Source: Agrypnia vestita (lineage: Eukaryota; Arthropoda; Insecta; Trichoptera; Phryganeidae). From it: a stretch of DNA of 64,000 nucleotides. Within the stretch, counting starts at the first letter, position 1; the number at the start of each line of letters is the position of its first letter. Positions 1 through 12,700 of this stretch are shown here, piece by piece. The stretch is from assembly GCA_016648135.1 (NCBI GenBank), contig JADDOH010008000.1, positions 16,244 through 80,243 on the forward strand. The letters run 5' to 3'. A program made the translations under genes and the position numbers. Below the pieces are notes generated by a model. It was not told the DNA's origin, did no database searches, and saw only the letters and a list, made by a program, of their open reading frames with translations.

Positions 1-2
1 TA

Positions 3-1166
3 ACAAGACTACAAACATTGGAAAAACATATTTTAACCACTGGCGGAACAAGAAAAGCTTTAAAAGAGCTACGAGAAACAAACTCATGGATACCAAGCTT
101 GAAATATGATCACTGCTATATAACACACCGAAAAGATATAAACAAAGTAGCCACAAGCTTCTATCAGGATCTATATTCCAACCATGACAATGCCAATCGA
201 AAAACCTATAGCATCCCTAGACCTAACTTATGTTCCTCAGACCGAGAACCTGAAATTTTACACAACGAAGTCAGGAAAGCAATATTAAGTCAAAAACTAG
301 AAAAAACACCAGGACCAGATAAAATTACAAATGAGATACTAAAAGGTACATTGGATGAACTGGTTCCCGCTCTTACTCAAATTTTCAATAACATTATGAT
401 ATCAGGACATATACCAGAACAGTGGGAAACATCTCATATAATTCTTATATACAAAAAAGGTCCAAAAGAAGACATAGGTAATTACAGACCAATAAGTTTA
501 ATGTCCAACATATATAAAGTTTTTTCTAAGATCATCCTAGATCGTATAAGCACCAAATTAGACGAAAATCAACCAATAGAACAGGCCGGCTTTAGAAAAC
601 ACTTTGCCACCATAGACCATATACATACTGTAAAACAAATTATAGAAAAATACAAAGAATATAACAAACCCTTGTATATGGCCTTTATAGACTATACCAA
701 GGCCTTCGATAGTATAAGCCACGAAGCTATTTGGGAAAGTCTAGAAAACCAAGGAATCCCCATTCATTATTTAAACATAATCAAAACTATATATTCAAAC
801 AACAAAGCAAGAATACAATTAGAAGGTTTGGGAGAGACCTTCAACATTAAGAGAGGGGTTAGACAGGGAGACCCACTCTCCCCCAAGCTTTTTTCAGCAA
901 CCTTAGAGAATATATTTCGCAAGATGGAATGGGACCAAGCTGGTTTAAACATAGATGGACGAAGACTTAACCACCTTAGATTTGCAGATGACATAGTCCT
1001 TTTCCAAGAAAACCCTAAAAAACTAGAGAAAATGATCCAAGACCTAAATAGAGAAAGCGAGAAAATTGGACTGTCCATGAATATCAACAAAACAAAATTA
1101 TTAACAAAATCAGACAAAGGAGAAATTACAATAAATAAGCAACCGCTTAAATATGTAGAGGAGTAG
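3..1166 (+). pseudogene. LINE reverse transcriptase, frameshifted
   Basis: RNA-directed DNA polymerase used for target-primed reverse transcription. Numbering from Met at 18: TPGPDK near residue 97, GNYRPISL near 154, AFIDYTKAFD with the first catalytic Asp near 225, GVRQGDPLSP near 280 and the active-site box FADDIVLF near 322. The frame is open from base 3, so the start is outside the window. It ends at a stop in 1160-1166, where about 4 extra bases shift the reading into the next frame, which continues at about 1163 with YIYLGQII. The endonuclease domain is not in the window. Confidence 0.85.
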
Positions 1167-1755
1167 GTACATATACTTGGGTCAGATCATCTCCCACACT
1201 GATCAAACAGACAAAGAAGTTAAAAAACGGATTGCAAATGGATGGAAAAAATACTGGTCACTCAAAGAAATTATGAAGGCCACCGATCTCAGTATGGGCA
1301 CAAAACGGAGAGTCTACAATACCTGCATTCTACCCTGCATCACATATGGCTGCGAAACATGGTCTCTCTCAAAACATCATAGAGCCATGCTGCAAGGATG
1401 CCAAAGAGCGATGGAGAGAAGCATGACAGGTATCAAGAAGCAAGAAAAGAAACAAAGCACCTTTATAAGAGCCAAAACGAAGGTTATGGATGTACTAACG
1501 AAGATAGACCAACTGAAATGGAGATGGACAGGCCATATGCTAAGGAGCACTCAGGAAAAGTGGAGTAAAATTGTTACATGCTGGTACCCCAGAGATGGGA
1601 AAAGGAAAAGGGGAAGACAGCCCAAGAGATGGGAGGATGAACTAAAATTAACAGCAGGCCCTTTCTGGAGAAGGGTCGCCAGGGATAGAACTCAATGGAA
1701 ATTGTTGGAGGAGGCCTTTGCCAAAAGGCACACTGAACTTAGAGATATTCTTTAA
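1163..1755 (+). pseudogene. LINE ORF C-terminal region
   Basis: Continuation of the reverse transcriptase protein in another frame. It shows the features usual after the RT domain of RTE-like LINEs: CILPCITYGCETWSLS, then MDVLTKIDQLKWRWTGHM and a basic RGRQPKRWEDEL stretch. The stop is at 1753-1755, just before the simple-repeat tail. It is separated from the RT frame only by the short insertion near 1160, so this was one protein. Confidence 0.8.
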
Positions 1756-1847
1756 ACAGGGAAAGCATTTTATCTTACACAAAAATCTAAGTTCAGGATA
1801 AAGGGCTAATTGATTGATTGATTGATTGAAGTCGAACATGTAAAACA

Positions 1848-1935
1848 CGTCTTTATGATACCTCCGTCAAGTCATTAAATCGTCACATCAGGGAGATCCA
1901 TACAAAAATAAACATGCACACCGAAACGAGAGTGA
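1848..1935 (+). other. Possible C2H2 zinc-finger fragment
   Basis: Immediately after the LINE tail an open stretch reads TCKTRLYDTSVKSLNRHIRE followed by IH. The RHIREIH ending resembles the second half of a C2H2 finger, and a GTGAGA that could serve as a splice donor follows near 1931. The first Cys pair is not convincing. It could be an exon relic cut off by the LINE, a piece of a transposon protein, or chance. Confidence 0.2.
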
Positions 1936-3627
1936 GACCTATATAGGTAACTTCTCGTCTTGCTAATGAATTGATGAGCATAATACAAACTTTTGACGAA
2001 TACCAAGATGTTGTTAAATGGCTCGAAAAGAACGATGTTGATATCCCGAAAAACACAAAAGTGAGCAGACAGACAAAATCGAGCAGCAAACATCAAATGT
2101 CATCCAAGTCATGGATTCAAGTGTCATGGACTGAGGACACAAATTTTGTTAATTTGAATTAACAAAATTTTTAATAGAACAAAATAAATTAATATCTTTT
2201 ATATATAAAGAACATAATATTTAAATACGATTCTAATAATTTGCATGAATAAATATGCATATGCATTAAATTCCTGTATAGTCTATAACTTTTTTTTTTT
2301 TTAATTATTATTTTTTTATTAAAAAAAAATAGAGATGTGAATACGGAATACGTGTCACATCAATATTCTTACTATTTTCAAACTAAACTAAATGCTTGTA
2401 CTATGAAAATAGGACTAACTTGCTAGTCTGGAGTGAGGTTCGAACCCGCGACCTCTGGATTTTGGATGGATGGATTTCTAGACTTAATAACTGCTGCTCA
2501 TGAATAGTAATAAAGAATCTGAACAGATTTCAAAAAATATATACCAATGTTTACGTAAGTCTAGGAGGGTGGAGTAAGAGCTTTGCTTACTTTTGCTGAC
2601 AAGGGGGAGGGGGGGTTAAAAATTACTAAATTCTGTTTGCGTAATGTGTATTTGAATGGCCCCCATGTTAATTTGAGACTTTGATCTCTCATCTCCGAGA
2701 TTAGGCAGCTAAGGTCGGAATGTATTAGTTGGTAATTCTACTCCGCACACATAACACAGCACAAGTAACGGCCAGCAGGAATGACAACCTGCCCTGCTCT
2801 TAGTCTGTCCTCATCGCAGCTTTCCAAATGTCTCATCCATGTACATGCTTTATTAAAATGTATTTTTTCACAATTGATCAGATTTGCATGTGGGAATTAG
2901 CAACAATGTGCGTGTTTCTCACAACTTCTCTCAAATTTTAATCAAGATAAAGTATAGATGAATCATGGAGACGAACCTATTTTGTATAGGGGAAAGTAGG
3001 TATGGAAGTCTTTTTGGGTGTTCGTAGGGCTTACGTGATTACTTTACACAATATAACACCAATTCCACCCACAATCTATACAATTTTTGGAAGTTGTATG
3101 TATGTTTGATTTGCACATCTTGTTTCGTATGTGAGTTGTGTCTTTGCCACCGCTACTTGTGATTGAAATTTGTCATTCCCATTAACTAGCTTAGATGTCG
3201 CCTTTGGTAATGAGAAATCTATATTTTTGATTGGAGTTTTTAAAGCAATATTCTTAAAAATTATTCATTATATTTTATATTAATTACAGTGAATCTTCAA
3301 TATTTGCAATTTATCCATTACGGGAGAAAGATGGATATGTAAAAAGACAAATATCACAATTTTTTTCCAAAAAAATTAAATAAATAATTTAATCCGTTCC
3401 CAGCCCTGAATTTTGTCCAAAATTTTCACTCTTGTGTGTCCTTTGTGAAAGTATCGTCCTTAGTAAAAACCGCCTTTAAAATATATTTTTAACTATGGAC
3501 AGTTTCGTTGGACAGCCAATGGGATGTGTACGTGGACTATGTGAATGATTAAAATAGTCCATATTAGGCTGTAATTTATATGAAAAAATATAGTGTTGGT
3601 TGAAACAATACATATATTGTTTTAGAG
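1936..3627. other. Intron or 5' flank upstream of the first visible KRI1 exon
   Basis: Apart from the SINE fragment this AT-rich stretch has no ORF with a recognisable product. I looked for the acidic KRI1 N-terminus here and did not find it, so the first exons of KRI1 probably lie left of the window. Confidence 0.5.
2370..2490 (-). repeat. tRNA-derived SINE fragment
   Basis: On the minus strand a tRNA-like B box (GGTCGCGGGTTCGAACCTC) follows a weak A-box-like stretch (TGAGCAGCAGTTATTAAG). The adjoining 45 bases recur at 18014-18060, so this is a dispersed family and not a tRNA gene. Confidence 0.5.
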
Positions 3628-3789
3628 AATCATGAAGATGAAAACGATGACCGGCCAATATCCCCTTCATACGTCCAAGAACAACAGCAAATTAAAAAAA
3701 TGTTCTCATCGGCAATTGATGAAGAAGAGGATGACTCAGCTGAAATTGGTGGACTTTTCAGTAAAAAGAAAAAATCTAAAAAGGAAGAG
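3628..3789 (+). CDS. Kri1: KRI1 exon (first visible)
   Basis: Preceded by a TTTTAG/AG acceptor (the exact start could be 3626 or 3628) and followed by the donor GTACGT. It encodes [20 protein letters not shown] and a Lys-rich end. 162 bases, frame 0 at the end. Confidence 0.85.
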
Positions 3790-6700
3790 GTACGTGATTG
3801 TCGATAATAAAATTTTGTGTGAAAATAAGTAGGCAATAATTGTAGCAATTAATAAATCAAAAAAAAATAATTGAGACATGCTTTTATATTCTTTTTAACA
3901 TCACCTGTGCAGTATCCAAATAGTAAACACATTGTTTTAAGGTTTGAAACAAATTTTCGGACGGCATATTCTTCAGCTGTTTCTGTGACTCTTGCTTGTG
4001 AGTAACGTGATTATTATTTTAATTGAAATAATGACCAAAATGATTTACTAATGTTTAGTCATCCATGTTACATAAATGAAAGTTTCAGAGCTCTAGCTAG
4101 TCAGGAAATTGATGAAAAATCAATTACAAAATTGTGTGAATGTTCATGAATAATTATTGTAGTAAAAGTTTTTTCTTTCTTTCTTTAGGAAGAGGAAGAA
4201 AAGAGTTACCGGGATTGGATTGCTGGGGAAGTGAATCACTTGAAAAATGACTCTGAAGAGAAAGATCTAAAACCATTGAAGGATTTCTGGTCAAATCCAT
4301 TATTAGAAAAAGATGAAGCCTTTTTAAGAGATTATTTTCTAAACCAAAGGTAATTTTTTTCATTTCATATTACCGAGGAATGGAGATATAAATTATAAAA
4401 AAAAATATTATAATGCCCTATAATATACAATGTGTCTCATAGCTAGTAGCAAAAACTTCAGGGGGTCTCTTCATTCAGTTTTGAATAGAAAATATTCTTT
4501 AGACTTTGGGTAAAATGTCAACAGTTACGGAGGTAAGCGACATCAAAGTTTGCATTTTTTTTTTCAATCTTCTTCTAGTGTCAGGTCCTCCCAACTTTGG
4601 TTATCACAAAAAAGTTTATTTCCCCATCACTAGCGGCTAGAAACAGCTCCTCCACCGTCCTTATACAATTTTTTCAATATTTTGACTTATTTTCTGTAAA
4701 ACGTTGGACTATCACTACAGTAACTTATATCAAATGTTTGAAATTCGTTTGGTTTTATACGAGTCATCTCTTTGCATCAAAAATCAAAAATTCATTTGCC
4801 TAGATGCCTTGAAGGGAAATAAATTTTTGATATTCAATATATATATATGTATTACTTTCATGAAAACCTTAATATTTTACAAAAAATTTTTTATTCGAAA
4901 TTGTAAAATATAAGGATCTTTGATCTTTTCCTGTAATGAGACATTTACCTCTAAAGAAGTATGGCCATATGGCCAAATAAATTCACTCCCTTAGAGATTT
5001 AATGCATATGAAAGAAAGAATTTAGTTGTCAATTTTAGCAGTTAATTTAGATATGAAAAAGAAATGGAATGATTATTAGCATATTTATTTTTTGTAATTG
5101 TATTTGTAGTTTAAAATTTTTGAAATATTGTCGGGGGCAACTAGAAAAAGAAATATTAATGTATTTGCCTACAAAATTTAAAAATTACACTCTCGTCTGT
5201 TTTTAGATTCAAGGAAACTTCTGATAAAGATCGAATTCCCAGCTATGATGAAATTGTCAACGACTCAGAAGAGCACCTATCTGAAGATGAGAAAATTCTT
5301 GGAGAGCAGACAGAATTTGAGCACAAGTACAATTTCAGATTTGAAGAACCAGATCAAGAATTTGTGAGGAATTTTTGCACACATTCTAATTTATCTACTT
5401 AATACTGTGGGAATGAAGCTATCAACGTGTGACAGAACTGAATAATGATTCTACTATCAGCTTATTATTATTATTATTATTATTGATAATGGGCAGGCAG
5501 CCTAAGCTGATAGGCCCATATCACTGTCTCTCATTTGAATATCCAGCCTATTTTTAAATTGGTTGACACTGGCTGCAGACACAAGACACACACAGCTTAA
5601 AGTTTATGTTTTTAACGGCCGGTTGTATCAACTTAGATTGTTGTCGACGATAGTTTAAACTGTAAATCTCGTTTAAGCCTGTGAGCGTGCACACTGCATA
5701 ATTTTTGACATCTGTCATCAAATTTTTTTTTTCCATTTTTCGACATTGTAGAGTCGGTAACGTCTTATCCTACCCACGAGCCAGGGAAATACTCGAGATA
5801 CATTATCTGTCCGCTTTTTCATCTATCCTGTGGCAAATAAATATAAAATTATCAAAACCTAATGTATGATGAGATATAGAAAACAAATTTACTGACAACT
5901 ATGCCTAGTGACAAAATTAATTTAAAGTTGCGGCAAAATCGATTACTTCCGACAAAAATTGTTTATTTTAGATCTAAATAAATTACTTTTCCTTTAAGGG
6001 ATCGTCAGAAAAATCTGTGGCATCCTACATAACACTGTACATTTCAACACTACAATATCAAAAAATGTAATAAAAATGATTTTGATGACAGATATCGCAA
6101 ATCGCACCGGCTTAAATGAGATCCACGGCTTAAACTGTCTTCGACAACTACCAAGTTGATACAACACGCCGTAAGACATGTCGAAAAGTCATGCCATGGT
6201 GCAGGATTAATTTGTTTCTTACTTTTTAATACATGCTCATTTTAACCATGTAACTAGTTTTACTAAAAACAAATTAAAATCAATCAACAAATAAAATAAA
6301 TCAACAGATGTTTCTAGCAGGGACCATAGTAATATGTGAATGAATCTTGATTCAAACATACATATAGAACTTTCAAAAAATTTGATAATGTATGGATGTT
6401 TTTACGATGGAATTGGTGAACGTTGCATTGTGTAGAGTGATCACTTAAGCCAGCTTATACATAGTAAGTCCTGAACCATCATATAAGAGACTTCCATTCA
6501 CTTTTCTCATATATAAATTAGCTTCGTCTCTGTGAGACTTCTATAATTTATCCTTAATTAATTAATCATCCATCTGGGGATAAAATCTGGTATCTGTGTT
6601 CATAGAACATGCCTTCATATAAAAATATTGTTTAATAAAAATTAAAATACATTTAAAACGGAATACACTTTCTGGATCTGACATTGTTGTGTGTTTTTTT

Positions 6701-9700
6701 TTTACAATATTCTAATTTTTTTCTGTTTTTGACTAATTTTGATTTTTTTTAATCATTATTTTAGATAAAACGCTATCCGCGTACTTTGGAACACTCCTTG
6801 AGGCCTAAGGATGATAAACGTGCCAAGAAGAGGGCGGAAGTGAAAGAACGGAAAATTGATGAAAAAAAGCGCAAGAAAGAAGAGATAGCTCAACTTAAAG
6901 CACACAAACTGAAAGAAATTCAACAGAAAATTGAAAAATTGAAAGAAATTACCGGAAATGACCAATTAGCATTTAACGTAAGTATACTTGTGACGTATCT
7001 AACATCTAGTATAATACTGACAACCTTGCACATTACTTATTTGTAACAACTTTTTTTTTTTTTTGTATAATACCATAATGCCTGAGTTTCAGGGTAGCTG
7101 TGAGAGTAACAATATATGTACATGTATGCAAAATTTAGTTCTGGCTTTGAGTAGGTTAGGGGTTTAGGAATGAAACACTTGAAATTAATTATCTTTTTAT
7201 TTATCACCAAAGACAGCGAACACAAACTTAACTGGAGCAGTCTTATGTAATTCGGACTGATTTCACACTTTTCACTTGAAACTTTTCCATTTGTCTAAAA
7301 CACTCTATACTCATCTTAAAATATTTGCATGCCTGTGATTGCGCTTATTCACTATCGAATGCCCAGTAGGTACTCTTGCAATCTATTAGGTCCTTACATA
7401 TGAAATTGAGGTTTTGCCGTACTGGCAAATTTGATCTCAAATATCTTCTTTTTGGCTAGGAATTCCAAATCCAAATTTATACAGCTATTTACTCATGTAT
7501 TTGTGTTTTGAAAATCATAATTCATTTGTTTTTTCCTCAATTGTTTTTTTCTTTGCGTCACTCAGTTTACAAAATGAAAAACTTGAAATATCGCGTTATT
7601 TACGAGTACGAGTTCCACCGTGGCACCAGTGCTGCAGAAACGGCTCGAAGGATTAATGATGTGTATGGCGACGGTGCCGCAAAAAAAACACGGTGCGTTT
7701 TTGGTTCCAACGTTTTCGTTCTGGAAATTTCGACCTGCAGAACAAGCCCCGTGGACGGCCGGAGACCAAAGTTGATAATGAAGAATTGAAGGCTATTGTG
7801 GAAGCGGATCCATCGCAAACCACATCCTAGTTAGCTGCAGGCTGCGGTGTTAGTGATAAAACTGTTTTAATCCACTTGAAGTAAATTGGTAAGGTGAAAA
7901 AGCTTGAAAGGTGGGTACGTCACGAATTGAGTGAAGCAAATCAACAAACGCGCGTTGACTGCTGCGTTGCATTACTCAACCGGCACAATAATGAAGGGAT
8001 TTTAAATCGAATCATTACCTGTGATGAAAAGTGGATCCTGTACGATAATCGGAAGTGCTCATCGCAATGGCTGGACCCTGCCGAACCAGCCAAACCATGC
8101 CCCAAGCGAAAATTGATTCCAAAAAAGTTACTTGTGAGCGTTTGGTGGACTAGTGCTGGTGTCGTTCACTATAGCTTTCTTAAATCTGACCAGACGATTA
8201 CGGCAGATGTCTATTGTCAGCAACTGCAAACCATGATGGAAAAGCTAGCTGCTAAACAACCGAGGCTGGTTAATCGCTCTAGGCCACTGCTGCTTCATGA
8301 TAACGCTAGACCACACACTGCACAACAGACGGCTACCAAATTAGAGGAGCTTCAATTGGAATGTCTAAGACATCCACCGTACTCTCCGGACCTTGCCCCA
8401 ACAGATTACCATTTTTTTCGAAATTTGGATAACTTCTTGCAAAGGAAAAAATTCAACTCCGATGGGGCAGTCCAAACCGCCTTCAAAGATTTTATTGATT
8501 CCCGTCTGAATGGTTTTTTTAGTAAAGGGATCGATGAACTACCTATGAGATGGCAAAAGTGCATAGATAGCAATGGTACATACTTTGATTAAATAAATAT
8601 ATTATAATAAAAAAAAATCGGCTTTATGTTCCTCCCATACTAAACGTCAATTTCATATGTAAGGACCTAATATTTTAACTGGTCGCTTATAATTCACACT
8701 ATAACGCCACTTTTGCTAGTACATATCAGTTTCTATGGAATCGCAGAACTGTCACAATAAACTGTTGTGTGTAGCATTTATGTCCCTTTTTATATTGAGA
8801 ATGTCATTTCCCAAACTTTGGGATATGATCGACTTCTAAACCTTTATAGTTATTTCTAATGATTGTAAAACATACAGTGCTGGAAAATCCTCTATTTGTG
8901 CCAATGTTCAATGGTGGTCAGGACGGGTGTCTATGTTTTACAGGATCAATTAATATTTGAATGCCTTTTTTAAATCATCATCATACAATACATGCTTTTA
9001 TTATTTATAAATATAATTTTGAACATGTATTAAGCTACACGTACAATCACTGAATATTCTAGGATGAAGACATCGAAGGAGATTTCGATCCTGATGCCCA
9101 TGATCGAAGGATGAAAGAATTATTTGATGGAGAATATTATGGTGAAGCTGATGGAAAGAAACCAGAATTTCCAGAGCTGGATGAGGAATTGGAGATAGGT
9201 AGGGTATTTTGCAATTCATCAAAAGAATTTATGAAATGCAAAATTTATATTTTTTGGCTGGCATCACTCCCAATACTATATCTATAAACGTGACAAATGT
9301 GTCACTGAATTTCAAAATCCGCTATAACACTTCATAAATTATTTTTTTTTGTTATTGGATTCGGAATTATTATTTTTACTTAAGATTTCAAAATACCTTT
9401 CGTTAGCTAGAATATTTAGAATAATGTTAAAATGAGCAACAAAACCAGGTACAGGAGATCTCTTCAATATTATGGCAGAATGAGGCTGATCAAGCATTTG
9501 AGCATAAAAAATAATATGTCCGCTACTACAAATGAATTGCTGTTTAATTGTTCTTAAAAGTCAAACATATTTCATTGTTCTTTCAAAGCCAGACATGTTT
9601 CATTGTTATTTCAAAATCTGCTATAACAAAGTATGGGTATTACAAAACCCAATATAATGCAATGTGAATCTCAAATCCGTCATATACATTTTATTATCAT

Positions 9701-12700
9701 AATAAAATACATATTCGGGTTCAATTTAATACTATAATAAAATAAATAATGATTCTATTTTAGATCAATGTAACTAATTAATTACAGTAAAACCCCGTTT
9801 ATTCACACTCCCATAATTCAAAATTTGCCATAATTCAAAATTTTTAGAACACACAGGTCCCAAAATGATAATTGATGTTGATTAACCCTGATAATTTGTA
9901 AATTAATACATATAAATTTTAGACCCTTGCATAAAAATTGCTTTTTGATCGGGCGTGCCAGTGCGGGGTGTCCTTTATGTATTTCGCGGAATCCACTATC
10001 TGTACATTATTACGACATGGTTCCTAAAATTGAGGAATCCTATGAGTGCTTTCTTCAGTTGCCTGCCTTGATATGGGAAGATAATTTTAATTGGCGTTGA
10101 TTCCTCATACTTGAATGCATATTAAATTGTTTTGACTTTTTTAAATCCGCTTTCATTTGTGTGTAATAACTGTGTTTGTTTTAAAATGTTTACTTTTCTT
10201 TCGGAGTATACAATATGTTACGTAATTAACGCAAACCCTGAAAGTACTTTGTTAAGAATCGGCTACTGGATCGATATCTGACATTTTTAAATTTTTAAAT
10301 ACAGATTAAATTTTTAATTAAAGAAATTCTCATTAATGAAAAACTTCATTTTGGGGCAAAAAGTATGGTCAAAAAAGTATACTATGGCGACTGACCCAGC
10401 GACGTAAATGCTTGTCGTATAGGAAGGAGATCATGGCCTACATTTAAATATATATACATAGGTACCTACATTTAAATATTTACGAATCACATTGAGTTAT
10501 TTAAATTAAAATCACTTTTGAACATAAACTGCTGATAAGTTTATAAAAAAACAAAATTAAATAAAGGCAATACGCTAAACAGCATCAGTGCGAATCATAA
10601 TATTTAAGATAATTATTAAATAAAAAAAAATAAACTTATAGATTAATTTACGCTCATACGTCTTTTTTATAACACTTTCAAAATGTTCACCACTTTGTAA
10701 AATGCACTTTTTTTGCACTCGTTTTCGTAATTATTTTCGCTTTAGTTTAAGAATTTCATTATCACTTTTCGCTGTTTGTTCTATGTTTTAGGTCATCGAC
10801 ACTTGTCTCGCTAAAATACACTGAAGATTTAATACGTCCACACAAAAAAACTCCCTGTCTGGACTAGGACAAGGAAAATTTTAATTCTTTTCAAAAATAT
10901 GACACAAAATAAAAACTCACTGACGAAGCCGATGTCTGAAGTATGACTAATGTCGCCAAGGTCGGCGAAGCGGGAAGAGAAAGTGTCGTCCCGTCTCGTT
11001 TTATTGCATACGTTTTTGTTTCTGCAAGGGAGGAATAATATTTTTGTGACCTTGAACTGCATTTAATATTGCAATGCCACACTGGCTGTTATTGGGGTGA
11101 CCACGATTTTAGTTGTTTGCTCTTTATTGTAATTAAATTTTGAGTTTTTTTTAATTTTCGCAAAAAAAATTTAGCAGGTATTAAAACTCAATAATTCAAA
11201 TTTCATTTCATCCTCTCTTTCTTATCCCCGCAATCAGATGCCAGATTGAATCCATTTCCTTCACCGGTCATAAGAAATTAAGGGGTTACGTGTAGTCAGA
11301 GGCGCAAAAAAATAGACATTTTCAAAAATTTTTTTTGAACGGTTTTTTAATGTTTTGATTCAATTCATAATACCAACGTTTTACACTATATTTTAAGTAA
11401 CTATACCGAAAATTTCAAATAAAATTATTAATACTGGACCACGATAGAATCTGGTTTCTTGACCCCTGTTTTGCAAGTAGTGCCTCGCGGTGTCCATCAA
11501 TGCCTCTTAGTGGTTTATCTAAATTTAATGAAACAAAAAGAAATTAGTAGTTCAATAGTTAATCTTGTGCTTAATCGAAGCTTTTTTATTTTTTTTCAAA
11601 TTTAGCAAAATGGCGGTCTTTGAAAGCTTAATTATGAATTTTGAGAGAAAAAATCACTCATTTTTTATTTATAAAAAAAAAGTTTAAGTCAAAAAAAAAA
11701 ATCCTTCAATTAAGCACAAGTTTTTAATGCCTTAAATATGATGTTTAAATTTCATTTAAATCTGTCGAGTAGTTTTTAAAATATCGTGGACACCGTTTTT
11801 GAAAACGTTATTTTGAGAAAAACGCGTTTAAATTTTTATGCATAAATAATTAATACAAATACAATTTAAAAAATTACTTACGTAGAGTCGTCTATTTCTG
11901 GTACATATAATACATCTTCTGCCGATGTGTAAGCCTCCAAGATGTCGATTTTTTTTTATCTACGTCTCATTTTGCCTTCTCGAGTGACTTGGTTTGCACG
12001 TTGGTCAGCAATCTTTATGCGCTTTATATCGAATTTTTCAGCATACCGGTGTGCATTAGGTCCACAATGTAATCCTATGCATTGGCAATCATTAATATTC
12101 CTTGCATACCTTCATGATGTCTCATTATAAATTTTTGAAAATGATTATAATACACGCACAACTACCTATCGACTGCTGGGTTTCACTGCCACTGAAGTAC
12201 TAACACTAAATCAAATCTCAGTTAGCCTAAAGGGCCTTATGTCTAAAAGTAGAAGTACAAAAGAAATTTCGTACATTATTCTTAGAATTAAACAGGTAAA
12301 AACCGCGTTTCGCAGCAGTCGCGCCGTTTGTCAGCCCGGCCGGCTCTAGTAGCGTCCGCGTATCAGTAAGGGCGGCAGCGGAGGGCCCTACAGTTATCGT
12401 TGGATATCTTTAAAACTAATAACCGGATCGAGTTGATATTTTCACACAATATTTTTGAAACATTTTGCTTTAAGAAAATACCAAAAAAAAAAATTTCGAT
12501 TTTTTAAAAATCCTGACTACACGTAACCCCTTAAAAAAGATATTTTCAGGGTCGGTCTTATAAACATCCGTTAGTTAAATTTCAGACCAAATAAACCGAA
12601 ATTTGATACAAACGTCATTTTTTTCGTCTTATAACAATCCGTTAGTCAAATTTTAGTAAAATTTTACCGACGGCCGATACTGACAGTCGAACCACCAGTC

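Larger units (their letters stand above)
1..1830 (+). mobile_element. Non-LTR retrotransposon (RTE/BovB-like LINE), 3' part
   Basis: The element starts left of the window. It contains a reverse transcriptase reading frame, a short connecting region and a 3' end made of tandem ATTG/TGAT units (about 1809-1829), a simple-repeat tail of the kind RTE-type LINEs carry. Neither a target duplication nor the 5' end is visible. It lies upstream of the visible KRI1 exons on the same strand, so it probably sits in an upstream KRI1 intron or in the 5' flank. Clade assignment rests on protein resemblance only. Confidence 0.8.
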
